Source: Streptomyces paludis
Lineage (GTDB): Bacteria; Actinomycetota; Actinomycetes; Streptomycetales; Streptomycetaceae
Reading direction: 5' to 3'
Length of the DNA stretch: 64,000 nucleotides
Assembly (NCBI RefSeq): GCF_003344965.1
Contig: NZ_CP031194.1
Coordinates: 5,580,001-5,644,000, forward strand
Below are positions 41,301 to 47,321 of this stretch, piece by piece (the stretch's first letter is position 1; each line of letters begins with the position of its first letter). A program made the translations under genes and the position numbers. The notes below the pieces were generated by a model that was not told where the DNA came from, did no database searches, and saw only the letters and a list, made by a program, of their open reading frames with translations.

Positions 41301-41718
41301 AGCGACCCGCCCCACATCGGTCGCGGGTGTCTCGACCCGGCTCGTCGCGGCCTGGACGTTCACCTCGAAGGAGGTCACGGGCAGCGCCCCCGCGAATCTG
41401 CCGATCAACTTCGTCCGCTTCACGCCGAGTCTGGATCTGACCAGCACCGCGAAGGCCGGTGAGACGGTCACGTTCCCGCTCCATGTGCGGGGTCCGGCAC
41501 AGCACAACCTCGGGTCGCTGACCGTCCAGGTCTCCTACGACGGCGGCAAGGTGTGGACCAACACACCGGTCACCTACGGCACGGGCACGGACGGCAGGCA
41601 CCACATCACCCTGACCCACCCGACGACCGCCACCTCGGTCTCCCTCAAGGCGAAGCTCACGGACACGAGCGGCAACGCCTACGACGTGACGATCGAGAAG
41701 GCGTACCTGCTCAACTAG
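38374..41718 (+). CDS. Large secreted subtilisin-family (S8) protease
   Basis: 1114 aa. Signal peptide with RTHRKRAGAAMVAALLTAGL; propeptide to about residue 215; S8 catalytic domain about 225-515 with Asp244 (VLDSGVDQTHPD), His276 (HFGHGTHVASTIAG), the oxyanion Asn in AAGNEG and Ser451 (SGTSMAAPHVAG). The remaining 600 residues are beta-rich domains without a recognised name. Exported to break down proteins outside the cell. The start is uncertain: GTG 38374 (frame open to 38290) is used because a basic region must precede the hydrophobic core; ATG 38410 would remove it. A strong terminator follows. Confidence 0.92.
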   Translation: MLRTHRKRAGAAMVAALLTAGLVSGATTHTATASGTGDAGTAGVAGPRAAAGGSVTLITGDQVRMDGKGRVTRVEPGKGREGTRMHIKAVGDETYVLPADAARLVAQGTLDQRLFNVTALLEAGYGDERRASLPLIVSYGKNAARKAEAKAAIADADVAVRRTLPAIGGEALTAPKEEAAEVWDALTEPTDVPNEARETVPGIERVWLDGKRTALLDKSGAQIGTWSAYQAGYTGVGVKVAVLDSGVDQTHPDLAGVSIARKDFSGSGNTVDHFGHGTHVASTIAGSGAKSGWKYLGVAPGAKIIDAKVLDDGGVGEDSGIIAGMQWAADQGARIVNLSLGFPDAPGIDPLEAAVNKLSAEKNVLFVVAAGNEGPDGGTVRSPGSAAAALTVGAVDREDRIADFSSTGPTADGSLKPDITAPGVDIVAAKSTKADMGGSTVDGYVSLSGTSMAAPHVAGAAAILAQQHPDWSGQRIKKALVSSARPGAGQSVYQQGTGRADLTAAITQTVLSEQTGVNFGTHTWPHTYALPVTKDITYNNTGTAPVTLDLSLETAGPGGRAVPDGFFMLGATKITVPANGRVAVPLRANINIGAVDGALTGTVVAKATDGSQSVRTTFGAVREVESYDITLKFIDNNGKPSKSSASVYGHNDLFRTEATATRGDGTVTVRLPKGSYTLNASVETGADLALLVQPKLIVTESTTVTFDAREAKPVSITAPDSAELREAYVSFDVNTNNGAFNFWLMDSFDGVRVGHVGPQVPKALLNAQVGGTWQKGGTSYNLVYNRTGSFFKGFSHKATMSELALVNVKFGSSAKNRRGDLSPTWTSPSVSRSVGTMTSTFALPATVKAYVTTPDGFTWHFGARQLDSKDADTELELQSVVPKVYEAEKSYGETFNVGVFSPKVLDTGVKRFRNGMEFCVSEFTDGVGHLGTSTVSNQRSTVVVNGKTTVFDDPYVLCGTAEGLPAESATIRMSTEATRPTSVAGVSTRLVAAWTFTSKEVTGSAPANLPINFVRFTPSLDLTSTAKAGETVTFPLHVRGPAQHNLGSLTVQVSYDGGKVWTNTPVTYGTGTDGRHHITLTHPTTATSVSLKAKLTDTSGNAYDVTIEKAYLLN

Positions 41719-41739
41719 GTACAGTCCTGGCGAACTTGG

Positions 41740-41782
41740 CGCCGGAGTGCCCGCAGGGTGGTTCCCTGTGGGCACTCCGGCG
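41740..41782 (+). terminator. Terminator of the S8 protease gene
   Basis: 19-bp stem with one G-U pair and a 5-nt loop, 22 bp after the stop, followed by TTTCGG. The strongest hairpin in the window. Confidence 0.9.
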
Positions 41783-42036
41783 TTTCGGCGTTCCGGCACT
41801 TCCACGGCTTGGCGGAGGCGGCCCGCAGTGCGGTCGGCGGGCGGATGGAATGCATTCGTCCGTTTATCACGTGCTCCGGAATGTCTTACTCCAATTAATG
41901 CCGCATGCAGGCATAAGTTCAATTCCGGCCATGTTCATGATCGGAATGGCCTGCTCCGTGCTTTCCCCGCCCGAGCGTGCCCGATGAAGATCTCTTCTTG
42001 TTGAGCCCATCCAACCAGAACAACTAGGGGATCTTT
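41783..42036. promoter_or_regulatory. AT-richer control region upstream of the sdpC-like gene
   Basis: 254 bp with clearly lower GC than the surroundings and no gene. It contains ATGCC-GCATGCA-GGCAT (41898-41914), an inverted repeat with a palindromic centre. Stretches such as CCAATTAATGCC are unusual in this genome and suggest a regulated promoter. Confidence 0.45.
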
Positions 42037-42663
42037 ATGATGCACAAGCGCATGATCACCGCGATCGCCGCAGTGGCCGCCCTCGGCGTCGCGGGGGTGA
42101 CCGCAGCGCAGGCGGTCGCCGCGCCGGCCGGTGTTTCGTCGATCGCGGTCTCCGCTTCGAGCGTGGCCGATGACGGGCGCGCGGTCTTCGCCGGGATCTT
42201 CTTCCTCCAGGGCGAGGTCGGCGCGGAACTGTCGAAGTCCCCGGCCTTCTCGGACCCGGCGGGGTGGATGGCCGAGAACGACACGGACGAGGCGCGGAGC
42301 GAGGTCGGGGCGCTGATCGAGGAGATCCAGGCGGGACAGCCGGGATTCTTCGGCGAGTTCGGGGACAGGATGCGCTCCGGCGACCCGCGCAAGGTCGAGA
42401 GCGCTCTGGACGAGGCCGGCGCTGTTCTGGCGGAGTACGTGGCCAAGACCGAGGGCGGGCTCAAGGACGTCGCCGCCGGTGACGGCCGGGGTCAGGGGCG
42501 CTGTGTGCTGAACGTCGCGGTGGCCGGCAACGTCGTCCTCGCGCTGAATGTCGTCAACGTCGCCAACGTCATCAACAAGGTCAACCTGTGGGTGGCCCCC
42601 GCCGACCAGGACCTGAGCAAGGAAGAGACGATCCGCGACCTGACCCAGCTTCTCGCCGCCTGA
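42037..42663 (+). CDS. SdpC-family antimicrobial peptide precursor
   Basis: 208 aa, like Bacillus SdpC (203 aa). Signal peptide to about residue 29 (AVAA), then the family hallmark AVFAGIFFLQGEVGAEL (49-65), an acidic helical region, and near the end a hydrophobic stretch (about 155-186: VLNVAVAGNVVLALNVVNVA) corresponding to the mature SDP toxin. SDP is cut out of SdpC and kills by collapsing membrane potential (known in B. subtilis, where a disulfide is formed). Only one Cys (Cys156) lies at the start of this stretch, so that internal disulfide cannot form here. SD AGGGG upstream. A hairpin separates it from sdpA and sdpB. Confidence 0.83.
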   Translation: MMHKRMITAIAAVAALGVAGVTAAQAVAAPAGVSSIAVSASSVADDGRAVFAGIFFLQGEVGAELSKSPAFSDPAGWMAENDTDEARSEVGALIEEIQAGQPGFFGEFGDRMRSGDPRKVESALDEAGAVLAEYVAKTEGGLKDVAAGDGRGQGRCVLNVAVAGNVVLALNVVNVANVINKVNLWVAPADQDLSKEETIRDLTQLLAA

Positions 42664-42770
42664 CGCTGGGCGTTCAGCTCTGACCAGCCGACCGGGCAGG
42701 CGCCTGTCCGGCCAGCCGTGAATCGGTGTCGGCGCCCAGGCAGCCCCCCCCACGCCGGTGCGCGACACAA

Positions 42771-42807
42771 GGCCGGGCCACCCTCGGTGCATGAGGGTGG
42801 CCCGGCC
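42771..42807 (+). terminator. Hairpin between the sdpC-like and sdpA-like genes
   Basis: 15-bp perfect arms GGCCGGGCCACCCTC / GAGGGTGGCCCGGCC with a 7-nt loop. It would give high sdpC and lower sdpAB expression from one promoter, or mark separate units. Confidence 0.82.
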
Positions 42808-42916
42808 GTTCCATTATCGCGGAAGCCGCCGGGCCGGCGCACCCTTTCGGCCTTCACAAAAAGGGATGTGGCGCCCCTCCGCGCCTTTTCGCTGAAATTC
42901 TTCTCATGGGATACGG

Positions 42917-43531
42917 ATGACTTCACGAATCAGCGAGAGATTTCCCCTTCGGACCGAAGAGCCGCAGACCACAGGGGTCCCCCGCGCATGGCTCACCGCC
43001 GTCGTCGCGGTGGGCGCCGTCGCCGTCCTCTACACCGCTCAGGCTCATGTTCCGAAGAACGTACTCACCCTGCCGGGACAGCAACAGGTCGCCGGTGGGG
43101 TGCACGCGGTGGCCCCCCAGGGGTGGGCCTTCTTCACCAAGTCACCCCGGGACCCCGAACTGGTCCCCTACCGGTACGCCGGCACGTCCTGGAAGACCGT
43201 CTCCATGGGGCCGCATTCCAGACCGTCCAACGCGTTCGGGCTCGACCGCGCGTCCAGGTCGCAGGGCATCGAGATGGCCCTGCTGCTCAACGAGGCGCCG
43301 GAGCTGAAGTGGACCGAGTGCGAGGACCATCCCGACGTGGAGACCTGCCTGGAATCCATCACCTCCGCCTCCGCCGACGGCCCCGCCCGTATCCGTAACC
43401 GGTCCCCGGAACCGACACTCTGCGGGACCGTGGCCATCGTGCAGGCCGAACCGGTGCCGTGGGCCTGGCGGGATCTGATGGATGCCACGCACACGCCCGG
43501 ACGCGCGGCCGTGTGGGAGGTGACGTGCTGA
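42917..43531 (+). CDS. SdpA-family toxin maturation protein
   Basis: 204 aa. One N-terminal membrane segment (about 25-46: AWLTAVVAVGAVAVLYTAQA), then the SdpA core around QGWAFFTKSPRDPELVPYR. SdpA is needed with SdpB to turn SdpC into active toxin in Bacillus. Bacillus SdpA is soluble, whereas this one looks anchored. Its last codons overlap the sdpB-like start by 1 nt (TGATG). Five cysteines in the C-terminal half (ECEDHPDVETC, TLCGTV, VTC) are unusual for the family. Confidence 0.85.
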   Translation: MTSRISERFPLRTEEPQTTGVPRAWLTAVVAVGAVAVLYTAQAHVPKNVLTLPGQQQVAGGVHAVAPQGWAFFTKSPRDPELVPYRYAGTSWKTVSMGPHSRPSNAFGLDRASRSQGIEMALLLNEAPELKWTECEDHPDVETCLESITSASADGPARIRNRSPEPTLCGTVAIVQAEPVPWAWRDLMDATHTPGRAAVWEVTC

Positions 43532-44562
43532 TGCGTGACGTGCTGATACGTACGATCCCCTTGCCGTGGACGAATGTGTACGGAGTCGCCCGTACCCTCG
43601 CCGCTCTCGGCACCGCCGGGACCCTTGCCTTCTCCTCCGCGCGTACTCTCTTCCGGCCGGTGGCGCTGACCGGTGAGTATCCGCTGTGCGAGGGCATCTC
43701 GGCGGCCGGTGTCTTCTGTCTCGCTCCGGACGGCCACACGGGTCTTACCTGGGCCAAGTGGCTCTGTGTGCTGCTGCTTCTGGCGGTCGCCTCGGGATGG
43801 CGGCCCCGGCTCACGGCGCTGCCGCACGCGTACATCTCCTTCAGTGTGTACACGGGAATCGCCATCGGGGACGGCGGCGATCAGATCACCAGTGTGGTCA
43901 CCCTGCTGCTGGTCCTGCCCGCGCTGGGCGACGGACGCCGGTGGCACTGGCAGACCGCGGGGCGTGAGCCGGACGCGCGGGAGAACGCGGGCACGGCGTA
44001 CCGCGGGGCGTGGGCACTCGTCGGTGTGACGGGTCTGGTGCTGCTGCGCGTGCAGATGTCGTTCCTGTACTTCCAGGCCGCGGTGGCGAAGCTGCCGCAC
44101 ACGGAGTGGGCCGACGGCACGGCCATGTGGTACTGGGGGACCAGCCTCTCCTTCGGCGCGCCGCCCTGGCTGGAGCCCCTGATGACGCCCATTCTCCGGC
44201 TGCCGCTGGGAGTCGCGCTGCTCACCTGGCTGCCCCTCGTTGTGGAGATGAGCCTGGCCGTCGCGCTGCTGCTGCCGCAGCGCCTGCGGTGGCCGGTGAT
44301 GGGCGCCGGTCTCGCCTTTCACCTGTCGATCGCGGTGGTGATGGGGCTGTGGAGCTTCGCGTTCGCGATGGCCGCGGGCATTGTCGTGCTGTGCTGCCCG
44401 CTCGGGGGCGTGCTGCGCCGTCGCGTTACCGGACCGGGCGGCCGGGCGGGCGGTCAGTGTGCGGGCGAGACGGAGGTGGGTGTGGTGGAGAGGCAGTTGG
44501 TGAAGGCCGAGAGTGTCTCCTCGTCGGAGAATCCCAGCTCACGGGCGAGTGCGACGGCCTGA
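43531..44562 (+). CDS. SdpB-family membrane maturation protein
   Basis: 343 aa with about seven or eight membrane segments of the HTTM / gamma-carboxylase-like type. Features of SdpB: NVYGVARTLAALGTAGTL near the start, ALPHAYISFSVYTGIAIGDGGDQ, YFQAAVAKLPHTEWADGTAMWYW, and VEMSLAVALLL. Acts with SdpA on SdpC. ATG 43531 overlaps the sdpA stop. The last 36 codons are hydrophilic and lie antisense to the convergent GntR gene (109-bp overlap), so the true protein may have evolved a longer tail; the fold probably ends near residue 300. Confidence 0.87.
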   Translation: MRDVLIRTIPLPWTNVYGVARTLAALGTAGTLAFSSARTLFRPVALTGEYPLCEGISAAGVFCLAPDGHTGLTWAKWLCVLLLLAVASGWRPRLTALPHAYISFSVYTGIAIGDGGDQITSVVTLLLVLPALGDGRRWHWQTAGREPDARENAGTAYRGAWALVGVTGLVLLRVQMSFLYFQAAVAKLPHTEWADGTAMWYWGTSLSFGAPPWLEPLMTPILRLPLGVALLTWLPLVVEMSLAVALLLPQRLRWPVMGAGLAFHLSIAVVMGLWSFAFAMAAGIVVLCCPLGGVLRRRVTGPGGRAGGQCAGETEVGVVERQLVKAESVSSSENPSSRASATA

Positions 44563-44837
44563 TTGAAGGTCTCGATGAGCAGGGCGTGCGAGCGGGGTGC
44601 GGTGGTGATCACCACCGCACCCCGGCCGGGCCGCAGATCGATCAGTCCTTCCGCCTTCAGCGCCTGGTAGCCGCGGAGAACGGTGTGGACATTCACACCG
44701 AGCGACTTCGCCACCTCGCGCGCCGCCGGGAGCCGGTCGCCCGAACGGAGCTGGCCTTCGGCCATGGCGCGCCGTACGGAGCTTGCCACCTGGTCCGACA
44801 GCGGCACCCGGGACGTGGGATCGATCTTCACGAGCAT
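44454..44837 (-). CDS. GntR-family (YtrA type) regulator
   Basis: 127 aa. Winged helix of GntR: RVPLSDQVASSVRRAMAEGQ, GDRLPAAREVAKSLGVNVHT, YQALKAEGLIDLRPGRGAVV. The C-terminal part is short, as in the YtrA subfamily, which controls membrane-stress and bacteriocin-response operons. ATG 44837 has GGAG upstream and lies 2 bp after the stop of the PH-like gene. Last gene of a three-gene minus-strand operon that converges on the sdp system. Confidence 0.88.
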   Translation of the reverse strand: MLVKIDPTSRVPLSDQVASSVRRAMAEGQLRSGDRLPAAREVAKSLGVNVHTVLRGYQALKAEGLIDLRPGRGAVVITTAPRSHALLIETFNQAVALARELGFSDEETLSAFTNCLSTTPTSVSPAH

Positions 44838-44839
44838 CT

Positions 44840-45367
44840 TCAGCTCCGTCGTTGTGCGCGCGCTAAAAGGGCATTGACGAGGGCCGCGGCGCCGGTCGCG
44901 TTGTCGACCGTGATGACGAAGTCCCGGCCGTTGTCGAGCCTGAGCCACAGCGAGTCGCCGGTCCGCAGCGCGATGGCGTGCCGCCCGGGCATGACACGGT
45001 ACCCGAGCCCGCCCAGCTCCACGAGATTCGCCCAGCGGGCGGAAGCCGTACGGATCCGGTCCAGCCGGATACGGCGGCGGAGGACCGGCAGCACGGCGGG
45101 GGCGATCACCACGCCGTTGTCGTCCACCGACACCCGTACGGTGCCCATCAGGATCAGCGCCACGGCGAACGGGAGCGACGAGAAGAACCACGACGCGCTC
45201 GCCCCGCCGGGGTTCATGATCCCGCCGGTGACCCCCACAAGGGCCAGGACGGTGCCGGCCCCGGTCATCCACCGGGGGCCCGCGATCCGCGCCCAGACGG
45301 CTCTCTCGCCGTCCGCGAGAACGAGGGGGTGGGGGGTCTCCCTCTCGGGGGTTCTGTCTGTGTTCAC
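44840..45367 (-). CDS. Membrane protein with bacterial PH-like domain
   Basis: 175 aa. Two hydrophobic segments near residues 36-52 and 59-76 (GAGTVLALVGVTGGIM, FFSSLPFAVALILMG), then a beta-rich PH-like region (RVSVDDNGVVIAPAVLPVLRR, LWLRLDNGRDFVITVDN). GTG 45367 overlaps the stop of the upstream membrane gene by 4 nt. It lies in the YtrA-type operon beside the sdp genes; such PH/DUF1648-type proteins often accompany YtrA regulators. A role in toxin immunity is possible but unproved. Confidence 0.75.
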   Translation of the reverse strand: MNTDRTPERETPHPLVLADGERAVWARIAGPRWMTGAGTVLALVGVTGGIMNPGGASASWFFSSLPFAVALILMGTVRVSVDDNGVVIAPAVLPVLRRRIRLDRIRTASARWANLVELGGLGYRVMPGRHAIALRTGDSLWLRLDNGRDFVITVDNATGAAALVNALLARAQRRS

Positions 45368-45753
45368 ACCTGGGTCCTCCTTGCCAGTACGTAGCCGATT
45401 CCCGACGCGCAGGCGGCGGTGACGGCGGCGGCGGGCAGCTGCCCGGCCAACTGCCAGCCGGGCAGGGGCTGTTCGGACAGTCGCTGTGCGGTGGAGAGAT
45501 AACCGGTGAGACCGGCCAGGGCCCAGGCGAGTACGCAGTGTGCCTGCCGGCCGCGCAAGGTGCCCGCCATGAGATACACGGGATAGCCGAAGAACAGGGC
45601 CTCCACCAGGAACAGGGCACCCGTGGCCGGGGCGAGCCCTCCGGTCAGCGCGGTGTGGACGACCGCGGCGAGAAGGAACGGAGCGACGACGACCGAGGCG
45701 CGTGCCGCTCCGGACAGGGCCCAGACGCTGTTCCGGTCGGGTTGGGTACTCAT
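45364..45753 (-). CDS. Small integral membrane protein of the GntR operon
   Basis: 129 aa, about four hydrophobic segments (residues 19-38, 43-62, 71-88, 104-122). Not recognised: no clear SdpI signature, but the size and position fit an immunity or stress membrane protein. Strong SD GGGAGGTGA upstream of ATG 45753. First gene of the operon membrane protein, PH-like protein, GntR. Confidence 0.72.
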   Translation of the reverse strand: MSTQPDRNSVWALSGAARASVVVAPFLLAAVVHTALTGGLAPATGALFLVEALFFGYPVYLMAGTLRGRQAHCVLAWALAGLTGYLSTAQRLSEQPLPGWQLAGQLPAAAVTAACASGIGYVLARRTQV

Positions 45754-45818
45754 GACGGTTCATCACCTCCCGGGTTGTACATATCATTCCCCTCCAATGA
45801 GAACAACACATACAGCCG

Positions 45819-45883
45819 TCTCAACCAGTCATCTCGACCAGCTGTCTCGACCGGCTATCTCGGTCTGACCTCTCAACCGGCCT
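45819..45883. repeat. Five tandem 13-bp units (TCTC[AG]ACC...)
   Basis: Exact 13-nt period from 45819: tctcaaccagtca, tctcgaccagctg, tctcgaccggcta, tctcggtctgacc, tctcaaccggcct. The fourth unit is the most divergent. It runs from the intergenic space across the stop codon region of the lipoprotein gene (45873). On the other strand the element reads GGT[CT]GAGA at each period. Confidence 0.65.
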
Positions 45884-46331
45884 TCTGCCACTGGGTGTTG
45901 TCCGTGACGGAGAACTGGTTGACCTTGCCGTCGACGACCTGGACCGCGCGGTACGCGGTCGAGTCTCCCGTGCTGAACGACAGCAGTACCCACTGCCCGT
46001 CGGCCGACGCGTTGTTGCCGGAGGCGGGGGTGACATCCTCGGCCTTCAGTTCGGCCGTGGAGAGATCCTTCATGGCGTCGGGGGCGCTCGCCTTCTTTCC
46101 GCCCGCGCACACGCCGATCCCGCCGCCCCGGAGTTCGTTCGACTCCAGCGCGCAGGCTTCGGTCCACTTGGACTTGGCCGCGAACTTGAAGTGCTCTTCG
46201 GCCAGTTCGCTGTCATTGCCGCTTCCGGAGCAGCCGGAGGCTAATGCCAGAACGGCGAGGGTGCTCAGGGTCACGAGGGTGCGTCCGCGGTACGGAGTGT
46301 GTCCGGCGCGGGGCGTACGGGTTCTCTGCAT
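45873..46331 (-). CDS. Small secreted lipoprotein
   Basis: 152 aa. Signal peptide with lipobox LASGC (Cys34) after TLVTLSTLAVLALA, followed by a SGSGND linker and a small soluble domain with two further cysteines (ACALES, GVCAGG) that could form a disulfide. Function unknown; it looks like the lumazine/NTF2-like secreted proteins sometimes seen but cannot be assigned. ATG 46331 has AGGGAG upstream. The region before it carries TTGTTA-N11-TAACAA (46343-46365), a possible operator. Confidence 0.82.
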   Translation of the reverse strand: MQRTRTPRAGHTPYRGRTLVTLSTLAVLALASGCSGSGNDSELAEEHFKFAAKSKWTEACALESNELRGGGIGVCAGGKKASAPDAMKDLSTAELKAEDVTPASGNNASADGQWVLLSFSTGDSTAYRAVQVVDGKVNQFSVTDNTQWQKAG

Positions 46332-46342
46332 CACAACTCCCT

Positions 46343-46365
46343 TTGTTAGGGTAACGCTATAACAA
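46343..46365. promoter_or_regulatory. Inverted repeat TTGTTA/TAACAA upstream of the lipoprotein
   Basis: 6-bp arms 11 bp apart, about 12 bp before the lipoprotein start, in an AT-rich patch that also reads GTTATAGCGTTAC on the lipoprotein strand. Plausible operator or promoter; weak evidence. Confidence 0.35.
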
Positions 46366-46470
46366 GTAGAGTGATGCAGGCAATGACGCGTGTCGATCCG
46401 GAGGCGCCCCAAAGACGCCCCAGGGACGCCGTCCGGATCACACACACGAACGCCGCACGTCCTACCGCTC

Positions 46471-47244
46471 CTACCGCCCCAACCGCTCCGTCAGGAAGTC
46501 CTCCCAGGTCCGCTTCCCCACGGCGGCGTCCCGGAGCGACAGGTTGCCGCCGGCCCGGTAGGCGCGGCCGGCCTTTCCGGGGATACGGACCGGCACCGTC
46601 ATCCGGCGCTTGCCCCTGCCCCGCGCCCGCAGGTATCCGCGGGTCAGCTCGGCCATCCCGTACACCGTCGGCCCGGCCAGGTCGGGCACCCGGCCGGACG
46701 GCTCGCCGAGGCTCAGCTCCACCAGCCGGGCCGCCACCTCGCGCGAGTCGACCGGCTGGAAGCGCAGTCCGCCGGGCGACGGCACCACCGGCAGCTTTCC
46801 CATCGTCCGCACCACGGTCAGGACCAGGTCGTGGAACTGGGCGGCGCGCAGTGTGGTCCAGGGCAGGCCGGACTCGGCGATGGCCCGCTCGGCGTCGGAC
46901 TTGGCCTTGAAGTAACCGAGGGGTACGGCGTCCGCGCCGATGACGGAGATGTACACCACGTGCCGCACCCCGGCGCGCGACGCGGCCCGCACCAGGTTAC
47001 GGGTCGCCTCCGCATCGCCCTTGGGGCCGCCCGCGAGGTGCAGTACGGTCTCGACGCCGGCCACCGCGGCCTCGATGCCCTCGTCCTTGAGCAGGTCGCC
47101 GACCACGTACTCGACGCCGTCCGCGGACTCGTGGCTGTGCCGGGTGAGGATCCGCAGGTTGTGGCCGGCCGCCCGCAGGAGGGGGACGACATGGCCGCCC
47201 AGTGTTCCCGTGCCGCCGGTGACCAGGATGGTTGTTGACGTCAT
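46471..47244 (-). CDS. NAD(P)-binding SDR / epimerase-type protein (ECF41 partner)
   Basis: 257 aa. Rossmann start TTILVTGGTGTLGGHVVPLL, then a classic atypical SDR pattern (VVGDLLKDEG, VLHLAGGPKGD, VVYISVIGADAVPLGYFKAK, ESGLPWTTLRAAQFH). This is the NmrA/nucleoside-diphosphate-sugar-epimerase-like group. It is divergent from an ECF41 sigma factor; ECF41 factors are known to be encoded beside COE genes (carboxymuconolactone decarboxylase, oxidoreductase or epimerase), and this is the E/oxidoreductase member. GGAG 5 bases before ATG 47244. A promoter fitting ECF41 lies 50 bp upstream. Confidence 0.9.
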   Translation of the reverse strand: MTSTTILVTGGTGTLGGHVVPLLRAAGHNLRILTRHSHESADGVEYVVGDLLKDEGIEAAVAGVETVLHLAGGPKGDAEATRNLVRAASRAGVRHVVYISVIGADAVPLGYFKAKSDAERAIAESGLPWTTLRAAQFHDLVLTVVRTMGKLPVVPSPGGLRFQPVDSREVAARLVELSLGEPSGRVPDLAGPTVYGMAELTRGYLRARGRGKRRMTVPVRIPGKAGRAYRAGGNLSLRDAAVGKRTWEDFLTERLGR

Positions 47245-47293
47245 GGCTGCTCCAAGGCTTGTCTGTGGTCGGGATTTCCGGATCTGCCGCTAT

Positions 47294-47320
47294 GACCCCC
47301 GGCGACGAAGGAATGTGACA
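47294..47320 (-). promoter_or_regulatory. Probable ECF41-dependent promoter of the SDR gene
   Basis: Reading the minus strand: TGTCACA (47320-47314), 16 bp, GGTC (47297-47294). The published ECF41 motif, from memory, is TGTCACA at -35 with 16 bp to CGTC; this has a perfect -35 and three of four -10 bases. It points at the SDR start at 47244. Confidence 0.68.
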
Positions 47321-47321
47321 C

